Shown here one piece after another: positions 1 through 8,688 of a stretch of DNA of 64,000 bases. The position numbers and the translations under genes were made by a program. The stretch is taken from contig NZ_NKYF01000021.1 in the NCBI RefSeq assembly GCF_002262885.1, positions 1 to 64,000 of the forward strand, in the 5' to 3' direction. Within the stretch, counting starts at the first letter, position 1, and every line of letters begins with the position of its first letter. The notes under the pieces were generated by a model that saw nothing but the letters and a program-made list of their open reading frames with translations, was not told the origin of the DNA and searched no databases. This DNA is from Pseudonocardia sp. MH-G8 (GTDB lineage Bacteria > Actinomycetota > Actinomycetes > Mycobacteriales > Pseudonocardiaceae).

Positions 1-87
1 AACTGGTCGATCTGGCGACGACGCCGCCAACACCAGGCACGCGCATGCCACTACCGACGTCGCGGCCACCGACCACCGCGGACATGA
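1..87 (+). CDS. Possible C-terminus of a transposase (cut by window edge)
   Basis: The first 28 codons read as an open frame ending in TGA at 85-87. The residues are a basic tail rich in Trp, Arg, Gln and His (NWSIWRRRRQHQARACHYRRRG). This resembles from memory the conserved C-terminal tail of IS701-type transposases, WRRRHQ followed by HYxRR. Most of the gene lies outside the window, so the family is tentative. The transposase gene that follows on the same strand fits a cluster of insertion-sequence debris. Confidence 0.35.
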   Translation, partial: NWSIWRRRRQHQARACHYRRRGHRPPRT

Positions 88-142
88 ACTGCCGTTGCAG
101 TACTAACGGCCTGGTCCTTGTACTCCTGGGTGAAATGACGGC

Positions 143-1327
143 GTGTCGCCACGCGATCCCCTCCGCTGCGATCAGCGGCAGTCTACGACCGAGTGTCTAC
201 AAGATCGGGAACGGTCCACCCGGGCCCGGGTGGGGGTGGCGCCGCTGCGGGCGTTGTTCGACCTGCTGCGCGGCGCAGAGACCGGCTGCGCACAGGTCGG
301 GGCCGCACGCGCGGGCCGCCCGGGAGTGTTCTGGCGGGGCCGGTTGGTCACCGCGGTGGACGGCACGATCTTGTGCTGCCCGGACAGCCCGGCCAACCTG
401 ACGGAGTTCTGCAAGGGCGGCAGCTCACGTGGCACCAGGACCGGTTATCCGATGATCCGGGTCCTGGCGCTGGTGGCGTGTGGCACGCGTACGGTCATCG
501 ACGCGGTGTTCGGCACCGACCGGGTCGGTGAACTCGGCTACGCCCATCAGCTGCTGGTGTCGGCCCGGGCCGGGATGATCGTGCTGGCCGACCGCAACTT
601 CGCCGCCGCCGAGTTCCTCACCGCGCTCGCTGCGACCGGTGCCGACCTGCTCGTGCGGGTCAAGAACGATCGTCGGCTCCCGATCTGCCGCACGCTGGCC
701 GACGGGTCGTTCGTGTCTCGGATCGGGCGGGTCGAGGTCCGGGTGGTCACCGCCGCCGTCACGATCACCACCAGCGAGGGCGCCCGGACCGAGACCTACC
801 GGCTGGTCACTACCGTGCTCGACCCCGCCGTGCCGGCGGTGGACATCGTCGGGCTCTACCACGAACGCTGGGAGATCGAGACCTGCTTCGCCGAGCTCAA
901 GTCCACCAGTCTGGGCGGGCGGGTCCTGCGCTCACGCAGCCCGTCCGGGGTCGCCCAGGAGATCTACGCCCTGTTGATCACCTACCAGGTGCTGCGGCTC
1001 GCGATTAGCGACACCACCCTGCACCGCGCCGACGTCGATCCCGACCGCGGCAGTTTCACCGTCGCCCGCCACGCCGCCCGTGACCAGCTCATCGCCGCCG
1101 CCGGGGTCATAGCCGACACCGTGCTCGATCTCGTCGGCACGATCGGCCGCCACGTCCTGGACCAGCTCCTGCCCGCCCGCCGAGTCCGAACCAACCCGCG
1201 CGTGGTCAAACGCCCGATCTCCAAGTACGTCGCCAGCACCGCCAAGGGCCGCCACCGCGGTCTCAGCCGCCCCGCTCTGATCACCATCGAGATAGAGCCG
1301 ATCTTGACAGCGCAGCCACCGGCCTAA
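143..1327 (+). CDS. IS4-family DDE transposase, N-terminus damaged
   Basis: This encodes a cut-and-paste transposase of the IS4 family. The catalytic core is intact: first Asp in TAVDGT, second Asp in VLADRNF, and a textbook YREK signature (Y-2-R-3-E-6-K) in YHERWEIETCFAELK. The C-terminal part (SPSGVAQEIYALLITYQVLR) is also typical. The first 25 or so residues do not look like the family. Family-like sequence just before VAPLRALFDLL appears to be spread over two frames around 190-235, which suggests an indel. The family normally has about 60-100 more N-terminal residues. I could not identify the element's inverted repeats. It is probably inactive. The start given is simply the first ATG of the open frame. 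Confidence 0.75.
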   Translation: MSPRDPLRCDQRQSTTECLQDRERSTRARVGVAPLRALFDLLRGAETGCAQVGAARAGRPGVFWRGRLVTAVDGTILCCPDSPANLTEFCKGGSSRGTRTGYPMIRVLALVACGTRTVIDAVFGTDRVGELGYAHQLLVSARAGMIVLADRNFAAAEFLTALAATGADLLVRVKNDRRLPICRTLADGSFVSRIGRVEVRVVTAAVTITTSEGARTETYRLVTTVLDPAVPAVDIVGLYHERWEIETCFAELKSTSLGGRVLRSRSPSGVAQEIYALLITYQVLRLAISDTTLHRADVDPDRGSFTVARHAARDQLIAAAGVIADTVLDLVGTIGRHVLDQLLPARRVRTNPRVVKRPISKYVASTAKGRHRGLSRPALITIEIEPILTAQPPA

Positions 1328-1376
1328 CTGAACGGCTTTGGGCCTAGTGCAGGCTGCTCGGCGAGGTGTCCGGCCC

Positions 1377-1591
1377 AGCGGGTGCGGGTGCGAGGAGGTG
1401 CAGTGCGCATCCTCGATCAGCCTCGGACGGGAGGGGCGTGGCATCGTGCTGTACCTGCGGCACGACCCGCGCTGGCCACTGCTCGCCGGCCCGGCAGGAG
1501 CCGCGCACGACGAGAGCACGGTCCACGGCGCTCCAGCGCCCGCCAAATCCTCGATGACGACTTCGGCGTGGGCGCCACTCCCGTGCTTCCC
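1377..1591 (+). pseudogene. Possible GTP cyclohydrolase II (ribA) remnant
   Basis: The 314-bp gap between the transposase and the ROK gene has no intact gene. One frame carries a Cys-rich stretch (SGCGCEEVQ, near 1377-1403) followed by EGRGIVLYLR (near 1428-1457). In RibA the zinc-binding RCDCGxQ segment is followed by a conserved EGRGxxxYLR. About 100 bp later a different frame reads DDDFGVGATPVLP, similar to the RibA DYGxGAQIL motif. Together these suggest a small frameshifted piece of a riboflavin-synthesis gene carried along with transposase debris. The call rests on motif resemblance only. Confidence 0.35.
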
Positions 1592-1641
1592 CGGGGCGAT
1601 GCCGAGCGGCCCGCGAACCGGGATTGCTCCGCCGACGCTGG

Positions 1642-2934
1642 TCAGCCGGCGGCGAGCGTCGGCTGACCGACCGGAGTGCCCTGGTAGAGCCAGCGGCCGA
1701 GCAGCGCCCGCGAGAACAGCTCGTCGACGACCATGAAGCCGGCGCCCATGAGGCCGGCCCGGTCGCCGAGCTGGGAACGGGCGATCCGCAGGTCACGGGT
1801 GGCGAGCGGCAGCGAGCGTCGGTAGATCGCCTGCCGGATGGTCGCCAGCAGGAGGTCGCCGGACATCCCGACGCCGCCACCGAGCAGCACCATCGATGGG
1901 TTGAAGAAGCTGACCAGCGCCGCGAGTGTCTCGCCGACCAGGCGGCCGGCGCGCTGCAGCAGTTCGACCGCGACCGGGTCGCCGAACTCAGCGGCGTGCA
2001 CGACATCCGTCGCAGTGAGCGAGCCGGCCTCCGCGAGGCAGCGGGCGAGTGCGGGGCTGCGGCCGGCCTCGGCTGCCGCGGTGGCGTCGCGGGCGAGCGC
2101 GGACCCACTGGCGAGCGCCTCGAGGCAGCCGAACTTGCCGCACCGGCACATCTGCTGGGTTGCGCCGGGGCCGGTCTCGATCAGCTCGGAGACCAGCGCG
2201 ATGTGGCCGATGTCGCCGGCGCAGCCCTGCGTGCCTCGGTGCAGCCGGCCACCGGAGATGAGCCCGGCCCCGATACCAGTGCCGATCTTGACGTGGATGA
2301 GGTCGTCGGCGCCGCGGCCGAGTCCGGCGCGGTATTCGCCCAGTGCCATCGTGTTGACCTCGTTGTCCACCCAGACGGGCACGTTGAAGCGGGCGGCGAA
2401 CCGGTCGCGGATCGGGTAGCCGTCCCAGCCCGGCATTATCGGCGGGGCGGCCGGCCGCCCGGATGCGAACTCGACGGGCCCGGGAACGCCCACGCCGATG
2501 CCCCATGGCGGTGTGTCCGGCTGCGCCGCGAGCATGCGGTCGAAGAGCTCCGCGACCCGGGAGAGCGTCGGCTCCGGGCCGACGGCGATGTCCCACTGCT
2601 CCTCGCGCTGCATGACCAACTGTCCGGCTAGGTCGGTGAGGCCGACGCTGATGCTCGTGGCGCCCAGCTCGGCCACCAGTACGACGGCGGCCTCGGCGCG
2701 GAACCGCAGCTCACGTGGGGCGCGGCCGCCGGTCGAAGGGCCGAGCGCGCCTTCGGCCACAAGGCCGCTGCTCGTCAGCTGGGCGAGGCGTTGGGTGACC
2801 ACCGTACGTCCGAGGCCACTGCGTTGGACCAGCTCGGGTCTGGTGCGAGCGGTCTGGAACCGGACCAGGTCGAGCACTGCGACGAGCGAGTCGAGCTGGT
2901 CGGCACCCATCCCGCGATCGACCGGCGCCACCAC
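1642..2934 (-). CDS. ROK-family transcriptional repressor
   Basis: This is a sugar-responsive repressor. It has an N-terminal winged helix-turn-helix (LDLVRFQTARTRPELVQRSGLGRTVVTQRLAQL) and a C-terminal ROK sugar-kinase-like domain. That domain contains the ROK zinc site, GHI followed about 18 residues later by CRCGKFGCLE, and the ligand-site segment VKIGTGIGAGLI. The GTG at 2934 is chosen because a GGGAGGGAG ribosome site sits 7-8 bases upstream; a GTG at 2970 is also in frame. The gene diverges from the isomerase/ABC operon starting at 3044. It most likely represses that operon through the palindrome at 3005-3020. The inducer is unknown, probably the imported sugar or a metabolite of it. 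Confidence 0.85.
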   Translation of the reverse strand: MVAPVDRGMGADQLDSLVAVLDLVRFQTARTRPELVQRSGLGRTVVTQRLAQLTSSGLVAEGALGPSTGGRAPRELRFRAEAAVVLVAELGATSISVGLTDLAGQLVMQREEQWDIAVGPEPTLSRVAELFDRMLAAQPDTPPWGIGVGVPGPVEFASGRPAAPPIMPGWDGYPIRDRFAARFNVPVWVDNEVNTMALGEYRAGLGRGADDLIHVKIGTGIGAGLISGGRLHRGTQGCAGDIGHIALVSELIETGPGATQQMCRCGKFGCLEALASGSALARDATAAAEAGRSPALARCLAEAGSLTATDVVHAAEFGDPVAVELLQRAGRLVGETLAALVSFFNPSMVLLGGGVGMSGDLLLATIRQAIYRRSLPLATRDLRIARSQLGDRAGLMGAGFMVVDELFSRALLGRWLYQGTPVGQPTLAAG

Positions 2935-2986
2935 GTGCTCGCTCCCTCCCGTGCGCCTCCGCGCGACCACAGCCGAGCGTAGAGCA

Positions 2987-3020
2987 TTGACTTCTGTATG
3001 TCGTGAGCAATAGTTTGCTC
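2987..3020 (+). promoter_or_regulatory. Promoter with overlapping palindromic operator
   Basis: A -35-like TTGACT lies at 2987-2992, and a -10-like TAGTTT lies at 3011-3016 after an 18-bp spacer. A perfect 6-bp inverted repeat, GAGCAA-TAGT-TTGCTC (3005-3020), covers the -10. This is a good position for repression by the divergently encoded ROK protein. The operon start follows at 3044 behind an AAAGGAGGG ribosome site. The motifs are seen directly; the assignment to the ROK protein is inference. Confidence 0.5.
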
Positions 3021-3043
3021 GCGTCGGTCCAAAGGAGGGCGAG

Positions 3044-3862
3044 ATGCGGCTCGGTTACCACTCGATCACGTGGGGCGGCGTCACCGGCGACGCGACCGGC
3101 GTGACCAGCGTGAAGGACCTCTTCTACCGGGTCCCCGGTTCGATGCACCGGGCGCTGCGCGACATCGCCGCGGCCGGCTACGAGGGCGTGGAGATGTTCG
3201 ACGGCAGCGTCGCGGGTTTCGCCGACGACCCGGCCGAGCTGCGCGACCTGCTCGGCGAGACCGGGTTGGCGCTGGTCAGCGTGTACACCGGGGCGAACTT
3301 CGTGTATCGCGAGATCCTTCCCGACGAGCTGCACCGGGTGCGGCGCGCGGCCGAGCTGGCGGCGCTGTTCGGGGCGGAGCAGCTCGTGGTCGGCGGCGGG
3401 GCCCGCCGGGCGGCCGGCACCCCGGACAGCGACTACGACCGGCTGGGCGCGGCGCTCGACACCGTCACCGACATCGCTGAGGAGCATGGGCTGTCGGCCT
3501 GCTACCACCCGCACCTGACCACGATCGTCGAGAGCCCCGACGAGGTCGACAAGGTCATGTCCCGGTCGCGGATCGGGTTCTGCCCGGACACCGCGCACCT
3601 CGCCGCGGGCGGCGGCGACCCCGCCGCGCTGATCCGCCGCTACCCCGACCGGGTCCGGCACGTGCACCTCAAGGACCTGGACCGCGCGACCACCACCTTC
3701 CTGCCGCTCGGCCACGGCGACATCGACTTCACCGACGTGCTGGCCGCGGTGGAGGAGGTGGGGTACGACAGCTGGCTGCTGGTGGAGCTCGACTCCTACG
3801 ACGGGGATCCCGCCGAGGCCGCCCGGATCAGCAAGGCGTTCCTCGACAAGGCGCTCGCGTGA
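3044..3862 (+). CDS. Sugar phosphate isomerase/epimerase-family TIM-barrel protein
   Basis: This is a 272-residue AP-endonuclease-2-like TIM barrel, the fold shared by IolE/IolI, xylose-isomerase-like enzymes and 3-keto-glycoside processing enzymes. Visible metal-site motifs are YHPHL, FCPDTAHL and RHVHLKDLD, with the usual His, Asp and Glu ligands, plus a late LLVELDSY. The ATG at 3044 follows AAAGGAGGG. It is the first gene of an operon with an ABC sugar importer and a Gfo/Idh oxidoreductase. It probably isomerises or dehydrates the imported sugar or its oxidised form. The substrate cannot be read from the sequence. Confidence 0.8.
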   Translation: MRLGYHSITWGGVTGDATGVTSVKDLFYRVPGSMHRALRDIAAAGYEGVEMFDGSVAGFADDPAELRDLLGETGLALVSVYTGANFVYREILPDELHRVRRAAELAALFGAEQLVVGGGARRAAGTPDSDYDRLGAALDTVTDIAEEHGLSACYHPHLTTIVESPDEVDKVMSRSRIGFCPDTAHLAAGGGDPAALIRRYPDRVRHVHLKDLDRATTTFLPLGHGDIDFTDVLAAVEEVGYDSWLLVELDSYDGDPAEAARISKAFLDKALA

Positions 3863-5028
3863 GCCGCCGGACCGCGGTGCGGTGCGCGGGCGCGCTGGGC
3901 GCGCTGCTCCTGGTGGCGCTGACCGGGTGCGCCGGGGCCGCGAGCGTGCGGGAGCGGCCGCAGGGCGGCTACCCGCCCGCGCAGGCGGCGCTCGCCGCGC
4001 TGCAGGGCCAGGTGCTCGCGACGGGGCCGGGCGGGGAGGCCCCGGCCCGGGCCGACTCGGTGACCCTCACCGACGCCGAGGTCGCGCAGGTGCGTGAGAT
4101 CGGGGCCACCGCGGCGATCGTCATGCACTACACGGGCGACGGCTGGACCGACGCCCAGATCGCGGGCCTGCGGCAGCGGTTCGGCGAGCTCGGGATCGAG
4201 ATCATCGCCGTGACCGACGCGGGCTTCGAGCCCGACCGGCAGGTCTCCGACATCGAGACCGTGCTCGCGCGCCAACCCGACATCATCGTGTCCATCCCGA
4301 CCGACCCCGTGGCCACTGCGGGCGCCTACGAGCAGGCCGCGGCGGCGGGCGTCCGCCTCGTGTTCATGGACAACGCGCCGTCGGGGATGGTCGCGGGCCG
4401 CGACTACGTCTCCGCGGTGTCGGCGGACAACGTCGGCAACGGCGTGGTGGCCGCGCACCTCATGGCCGACGCCCTGGGCGGCCGCGGCGAGATCGGCGTG
4501 ATCTACCACGAGGCCGACTTCCAGGTCACCCGCCAGCGCTACGAGGGCTTCACGCAGACGATCGAGCGGGACTACCCGGACATCCGCATCGTCGACCGCA
4601 AGGGCGTGACCGGACCCGACTTCGCAGGCCAGGCCCAGGCCGCGGCCATCGCGATGATGGTCAAGCACCAGGAACTCGCCGGGATCTGGGGCGTGTGGGA
4701 CGTGCCGACCGAGGGGATCATCGCCGCCGCCCGGTCCATCGACCGCCAGGACCTCGTGATCACCACGGAGGATCTCGGGCCGAACGTCGCGATCGCGCTG
4801 GCTTCCGGCGAGCTCGTCGCGGGGCTGGGCGCCCAGCGCCCGTACGACCAGGGCGTCACCGAGGCCACCCTCGCGGCGTACGCCCTGCTCGGCAAGCAGG
4901 CCCCGCCCTACGTGGCGCTCGACGCACTGCCGGTCACCCAGGACAACGTGCTGGACGCCTGGCGTGAGGTGTACCGGTCCGAACCGCCCGCCGCCCTGGT
5001 GGAGTCGGTGGAGGGGGGAGCGCGATGA
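3859..5028 (+). CDS. RbsB-type sugar ABC transporter substrate-binding lipoprotein
   Basis: The N-terminus is a lipoprotein signal with lipobox LTGC around residues 21-24. The mature part is a type-1 periplasmic-binding fold (Peripla_BP_4-like) with IIAVTDAGFEPDRQVSDIE and VFMDNAPSGM segments. It should be anchored on the outer face of the membrane and deliver a sugar to the permease at 6560. The GTG start overlaps the previous stop by 4 bases (GTGA), and the downstream ATPase starts inside its own stop (ATGA), so translation is coupled through the operon. It has 389 residues, slightly longer than RbsB because of an N-terminal insertion. Confidence 0.85.
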   Translation: MSRRTAVRCAGALGALLLVALTGCAGAASVRERPQGGYPPAQAALAALQGQVLATGPGGEAPARADSVTLTDAEVAQVREIGATAAIVMHYTGDGWTDAQIAGLRQRFGELGIEIIAVTDAGFEPDRQVSDIETVLARQPDIIVSIPTDPVATAGAYEQAAAAGVRLVFMDNAPSGMVAGRDYVSAVSADNVGNGVVAAHLMADALGGRGEIGVIYHEADFQVTRQRYEGFTQTIERDYPDIRIVDRKGVTGPDFAGQAQAAAIAMMVKHQELAGIWGVWDVPTEGIIAAARSIDRQDLVITTEDLGPNVAIALASGELVAGLGAQRPYDQGVTEATLAAYALLGKQAPPYVALDALPVTQDNVLDAWREVYRSEPPAALVESVEGGAR

Positions 5029-6563
5029 CCGGGACTCCGACGACCGCGACCACGGCAGCTCCGCCGGCCGTCGAGATGCGCGGGATCGAGAAGTCCTTCA
5101 GCGGCACCCCTGTGCTGACCGGGGTCGACTTCACCCTCGCGCCCGGCGAGGTGCACGCGCTCGCGGGCGGCAACGGCGCCGGCAAGTCCACCCTGATGAA
5201 GATCCTCCAGGGCGTGCACCGGCCCGACGGTGGGACGATCGCCGTCGGCGGGCGCGAGGTCTCCCTCACCTCGACCGCCGCGGCCGAGACGGCCGGAATC
5301 GGCATGGTGTTCCAGGAGTTCAGCCTGGTGCCTACGCTGTCGGTGGCGCGCAACGTCTTCCTCAACCACGAGCCGCTGCGCCGCGGGCTCATCGACGACG
5401 CGGCGATGGTGCGCCGGGCGGGGGAGATCCTCGCCGGGATGGGCGTGGACCTCGACCCGCGCCGTGAGGTCGCCGGCCTGCCCACCGGCTACTGGCAGCT
5501 CACCGAGATCGCGAAGGCGCTCGCGCTCGACGCCCGGGTGCTGATCATGGACGAGCCGACGGCGAGCCTGACGAAGACCGAGTCGGAGGCGCTGTTCGCG
5601 CTGATCCGGAGGTTGAAGGAACGCGGCGTCTCGATCGTCTACATCTCACACCGGATGGAGGAGATCTACCAGATCTGCGACCGGATCACCGTGCTGCGCG
5701 ACGGCGGCGTGGTGCTGTCGCAGCCGCTGGCCGACCTCACCCCGGAGCGGATCGTCGAGGCGATCGTCGGGCGGCGGATGGAGAGTGCGCTGGCGTGGCA
5801 GGAGCGCCCCGCCGCCCCCGGCCCGGACGCACCACCGCTCCTGGAGGTGCGCGGGCTGTGCTCCGGCGCCGTCGTGCAGGACGTCTCCTTCACCCTGCGC
5901 GCCGGTGAGATCCTCGGCCTGGCCGGGCTGATGGGCAGCGGGCGCACGGAGCTGGCCCGGGTCATCTTCGGGATCGACCGGCCCGAGGCCGGCGAGATCC
6001 TGCTGCGCGGCGAGCCCGCCGGGATCACCAACCCGCGCATCGCCATCGCGAAGGGCATCGCGCTCGTGCCCGAGGACCGGCGCAGGCAGGGGCTCGTGCT
6101 GGAGCACTCGGTGCGGGAGAACCTCCTGCTCCCCGTGCTCGGCGGGCTCACCCGCGGCGGTGTCGTGGACGACCGGCGCGGCGACGGGATCGTCACCCGG
6201 CTCGTCGAACGGCTGCGCATCCGGCTCGTCTCCCCGAAGCGCCCGGTGCGGCTGCTCTCGGGAGGCAACCAGCAGAAGGTCGTGCTCGGTAAATGGCTCG
6301 GCCGCGACCCCGACGTGCTGATCCTCGACGAGCCCACGGCCGGGGTCGACATCGGCACCAAGACCGAGATGATCCAGCACATCCGCGAGCTGGCCGACGC
6401 CGGCAAGGCCGTCATCGTCATCTCGTCCGAGCTCGCCGAGCTGCTCGCCGTGAGCGATCGGGTCCTCGTGCTGCGCGGCGGCGCCGTCACCGCCGACCTC
6501 GACCGTCGCGAGATCCCCGACGAGGAGTCCCTCCAGCTCGCCATCCAAGGAGTCCGCACATGA
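5025..6563 (+). CDS. RbsA/MglA-type sugar ABC transporter ATP-binding protein
   Basis: This 512-residue ATPase has two nucleotide-binding domains, as in ribose and galactose importers. Domain 1 has Walker A GGNGAGKST near residue 49 and Walker B VLIMDEPTASL. Domain 2 has a degenerate P-loop GSGRTE, signature LSGGNQQKVVLGKWL and Walker B VLILDEPTAGVDIG. In domain 1 the signature is replaced by LPTGYWQLTEIAKAL, as is normal for the asymmetric RbsA family. It energises uptake together with the flanking binding protein and permease. The start overlaps the upstream stop (ATGA), as does the next gene. Confidence 0.92.
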   Translation: MTGTPTTATTAAPPAVEMRGIEKSFSGTPVLTGVDFTLAPGEVHALAGGNGAGKSTLMKILQGVHRPDGGTIAVGGREVSLTSTAAAETAGIGMVFQEFSLVPTLSVARNVFLNHEPLRRGLIDDAAMVRRAGEILAGMGVDLDPRREVAGLPTGYWQLTEIAKALALDARVLIMDEPTASLTKTESEALFALIRRLKERGVSIVYISHRMEEIYQICDRITVLRDGGVVLSQPLADLTPERIVEAIVGRRMESALAWQERPAAPGPDAPPLLEVRGLCSGAVVQDVSFTLRAGEILGLAGLMGSGRTELARVIFGIDRPEAGEILLRGEPAGITNPRIAIAKGIALVPEDRRRQGLVLEHSVRENLLLPVLGGLTRGGVVDDRRGDGIVTRLVERLRIRLVSPKRPVRLLSGGNQQKVVLGKWLGRDPDVLILDEPTAGVDIGTKTEMIQHIRELADAGKAVIVISSELAELLAVSDRVLVLRGGAVTADLDRREIPDEESLQLAIQGVRT

Positions 6564-7525
6564 CCACGACGCGCGAACCGGAGACCACCCGTGCCGGGCT
6601 GCGCGGGATCGACTGGCGCAACTACGCGATCTACATCGGCTTCGCCGTCGTCTTCCTGCTCTTCGCGATCTTCCTGAGCGGCGACGGCTTCCTGACCGGG
6701 ACGAACCTGCTCAACATCGTCCGGCAGACGGCGATCATCTCGGTGATGGCAGTCGCGATGACGTTCGTGATCGCGGCGGCGCAGATCGACCTGTCCGTCG
6801 GCTCGGTGGCAGGGCTCGCGAGCGTGGCGACGGCCCTCGCGATCGGGTCCACCGGCAGCACGCTGCTCGGCGTGCTCGCCGGGCTCGGCGTCGGGCTGGT
6901 CGTGGGGATCGTCAACGGCGGGCTCGTGACGTTCCTGGGGATGCCGTCGTTCCTGGTGACCCTGGCGATGCTCGGGATCGCGTTCGGGCTGGCCCAGCTG
7001 ATCACGGCGTCGGCGCCGGTCCCGATCCTCGACGACACGTTCAACGCCCTGTTCGGCGGCGGGAACATCGGGCCGATTCCCGGACTGCTCGTGTGGACCG
7101 CGGTCGCCGTCGCGATCGGCGCGGTCGTGCTCGCGAAGACCCGGTACGGCCGGCAGGTGCTCGCGACGGGCGGCAACCGGGTGGCCGCCGAGTACAGCGG
7201 CGTGAACACCAAGCGGATCACCTTCACGGTGATGCTCGTGTCCTCGGTGGTCGCCGCGATCGCCGGGATGCTCTACGCCGGGCGCCTGGAGTCCGGCCGC
7301 TACCAGTGGGGCACGGGCGACGAGCTGTCGGTGATCGCCGCGGTGATCCTCGGCGGCACCAGCCTCTTCGGCGGCGCGGGCAGTGTGATCGGTGCGCTGT
7401 TCGGCTCGCTGCTCATCGGATTGATCAACAACGGCCTGATTCTCGCGGGCCTCGACAACAGCCAGCAGCAGATCATCCGGGGACTGATCATCATCGTGGC
7501 GGTCGCGCTGGCCAGGAAGAAGTGA
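6560..7525 (+). CDS. RbsC-type sugar ABC transporter permease
   Basis: This 321-residue integral membrane protein has about eight to ten hydrophobic segments. It carries family motifs such as MTFVIAAAQIDLSVGSVAGL and AVILGGTSLFGGAGSVIGALFG, typical of BPD_transp_2 ribose/xylose permeases. An open frame extends further upstream, but the ATG at 6560 overlaps the ATPase stop (ATGA) and gives the family's usual length. It forms the membrane channel of the importer with the genes at 3859 and 5025. Confidence 0.9.
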   Translation: MTTTREPETTRAGLRGIDWRNYAIYIGFAVVFLLFAIFLSGDGFLTGTNLLNIVRQTAIISVMAVAMTFVIAAAQIDLSVGSVAGLASVATALAIGSTGSTLLGVLAGLGVGLVVGIVNGGLVTFLGMPSFLVTLAMLGIAFGLAQLITASAPVPILDDTFNALFGGGNIGPIPGLLVWTAVAVAIGAVVLAKTRYGRQVLATGGNRVAAEYSGVNTKRITFTVMLVSSVVAAIAGMLYAGRLESGRYQWGTGDELSVIAAVILGGTSLFGGAGSVIGALFGSLLIGLINNGLILAGLDNSQQQIIRGLIIIVAVALARKK

Positions 7526-8571
7526 TGGGCGACCAGGTACGAGCCGGGATCGTCGGAGCCGGATTCATCGGGGCGGTGCACGCGCACGCCGTGCGGGCGG
7601 CCGGAGCGGTGGTGGCACGGGTCGCCGCGTCCACTCCGGACCGCTCGGCGGAGGCGGCCCGCCGGTTGGGCGCGCTGGCGCCGGCGGCGACGGCGGAGGA
7701 GCTGATCGAGTCCGGCGACGTGGACGTGGTGCACATCTGCACCCCGAACTCCCTGCACGTGCCGCTCGCGCGCCGGGCGCTCGCCGCCGGTAAGGCCGTG
7801 GTCTGCGAGAAGCCGCTCGCGATGACCCTGGCCGACGCCGCCGACCTCACCGCGGCCGCCGCGGGCCGCGTGGCGACCGTGCCGTTCGTCTACCGCTTCT
7901 ACCCCGCGGTCCGCGAGGCCAGGGCCCGGATCGCGGCCGGTGAGGCGGGTCCGCTGCACCTGCTGCACGGGGCCTACCTGCAGGACTGGCAGGCGGGCGG
8001 GGCTCCGGCCGGCTGGCGGGGCGAGGCGGCCGAGGGCGGGGAGCACCGCGCGTTCGCCGACATCGGCGTGCACTGGTGCGACCTCGTCGAGTTCACCACC
8101 GGGCACCGCATCACCCGCCTGTCCGCGCGGACCTCGGGTGGGGGCACCGCGACGACCGTTCTCTTCGAGACCGACGCGGGCGCGTCCGGCTCGATGCTGG
8201 TCAGCCAGACGTCCGTGGGCAGGCGCAACGTCCTGCGGTTCTCCCTCGACGGCGCGGCCGCCGCGTACGAGTTCGACCAGGAGCTTCCGGAGACCCTGCA
8301 CGTCGGCGGCCTCGCCGAGAACCGGGCCGTGCATCGCGGATCGCCCTCCGCCTCCCCGGCCGCGGCGCGGTACTCGCTGCTGCCGCCGGGGCACCCGCAG
8401 GGCTACCAGGACTGCTTCAACGCCTTCGTCGGCGACACCTACGCGGCGATGGCCGACGAGGCCCCCGACGGCCTCCCGACGTTCGCCGACGGCCTGCGGG
8501 CCGCCGTGCTCACCGACGCCGTCATCGACTCCACCTCCTTCGGAGCCTGGGTGGAGGTTCGTCCCTCGTGA
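7525..8571 (+). CDS. Gfo/Idh/MocA-family sugar oxidoreductase
   Basis: This 348-residue NAD(P)-dependent oxidoreductase has an N-terminal Rossmann fold (GIVGAGFIGAVHAHAV) and the family's catalytic lysine motif CEKPLA (CEKPLAMTLADAADL, near residue 92). A later DIGVHWCDLVEF carries the conserved Asp/His pair of the active site. These enzymes oxidise or reduce sugars, inositols and glycosides, often at C3. The ATG overlaps the permease stop (TGATG). Next to TIM-barrel genes, it is a candidate glycoside 3-dehydrogenase, though inositol or other sugar oxidation is equally possible. Confidence 0.85.
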   Translation: MGDQVRAGIVGAGFIGAVHAHAVRAAGAVVARVAASTPDRSAEAARRLGALAPAATAEELIESGDVDVVHICTPNSLHVPLARRALAAGKAVVCEKPLAMTLADAADLTAAAAGRVATVPFVYRFYPAVREARARIAAGEAGPLHLLHGAYLQDWQAGGAPAGWRGEAAEGGEHRAFADIGVHWCDLVEFTTGHRITRLSARTSGGGTATTVLFETDAGASGSMLVSQTSVGRRNVLRFSLDGAAAAYEFDQELPETLHVGGLAENRAVHRGSPSASPAAARYSLLPPGHPQGYQDCFNAFVGDTYAAMADEAPDGLPTFADGLRAAVLTDAVIDSTSFGAWVEVRPS

Positions 8572-8670
8572 AGCTCGGATTCCTCACCGCCTGCCTGCCC
8601 GGCCAGTCGCTGGACCGGATCGCGGCATGGGCGGGCGAGCACGGCGTCGAGGCGCTGACCGGCACACGCG
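8568..8670 (+). pseudogene. Truncated sugar phosphate isomerase/epimerase, 5' end only
   Basis: A GTG at 8568 overlaps the Gfo/Idh stop (GTGA) and opens a frame reading KLGFLTACLPGQSLDRIAAW and then AGEHGVEAL. This is the N-terminal strand and helix of a TIM-barrel isomerase of the type often placed right after Gfo/Idh genes. Homology fades after about 31 codons, close to 8660. The frame then runs into the ribosome site and start of the next operon. The gene therefore appears to have lost its body through a deletion that joined two sugar-uptake operons. Confidence 0.6.
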
Positions 8671-8688
8671 ATGAGAGGAGAGGACGCC

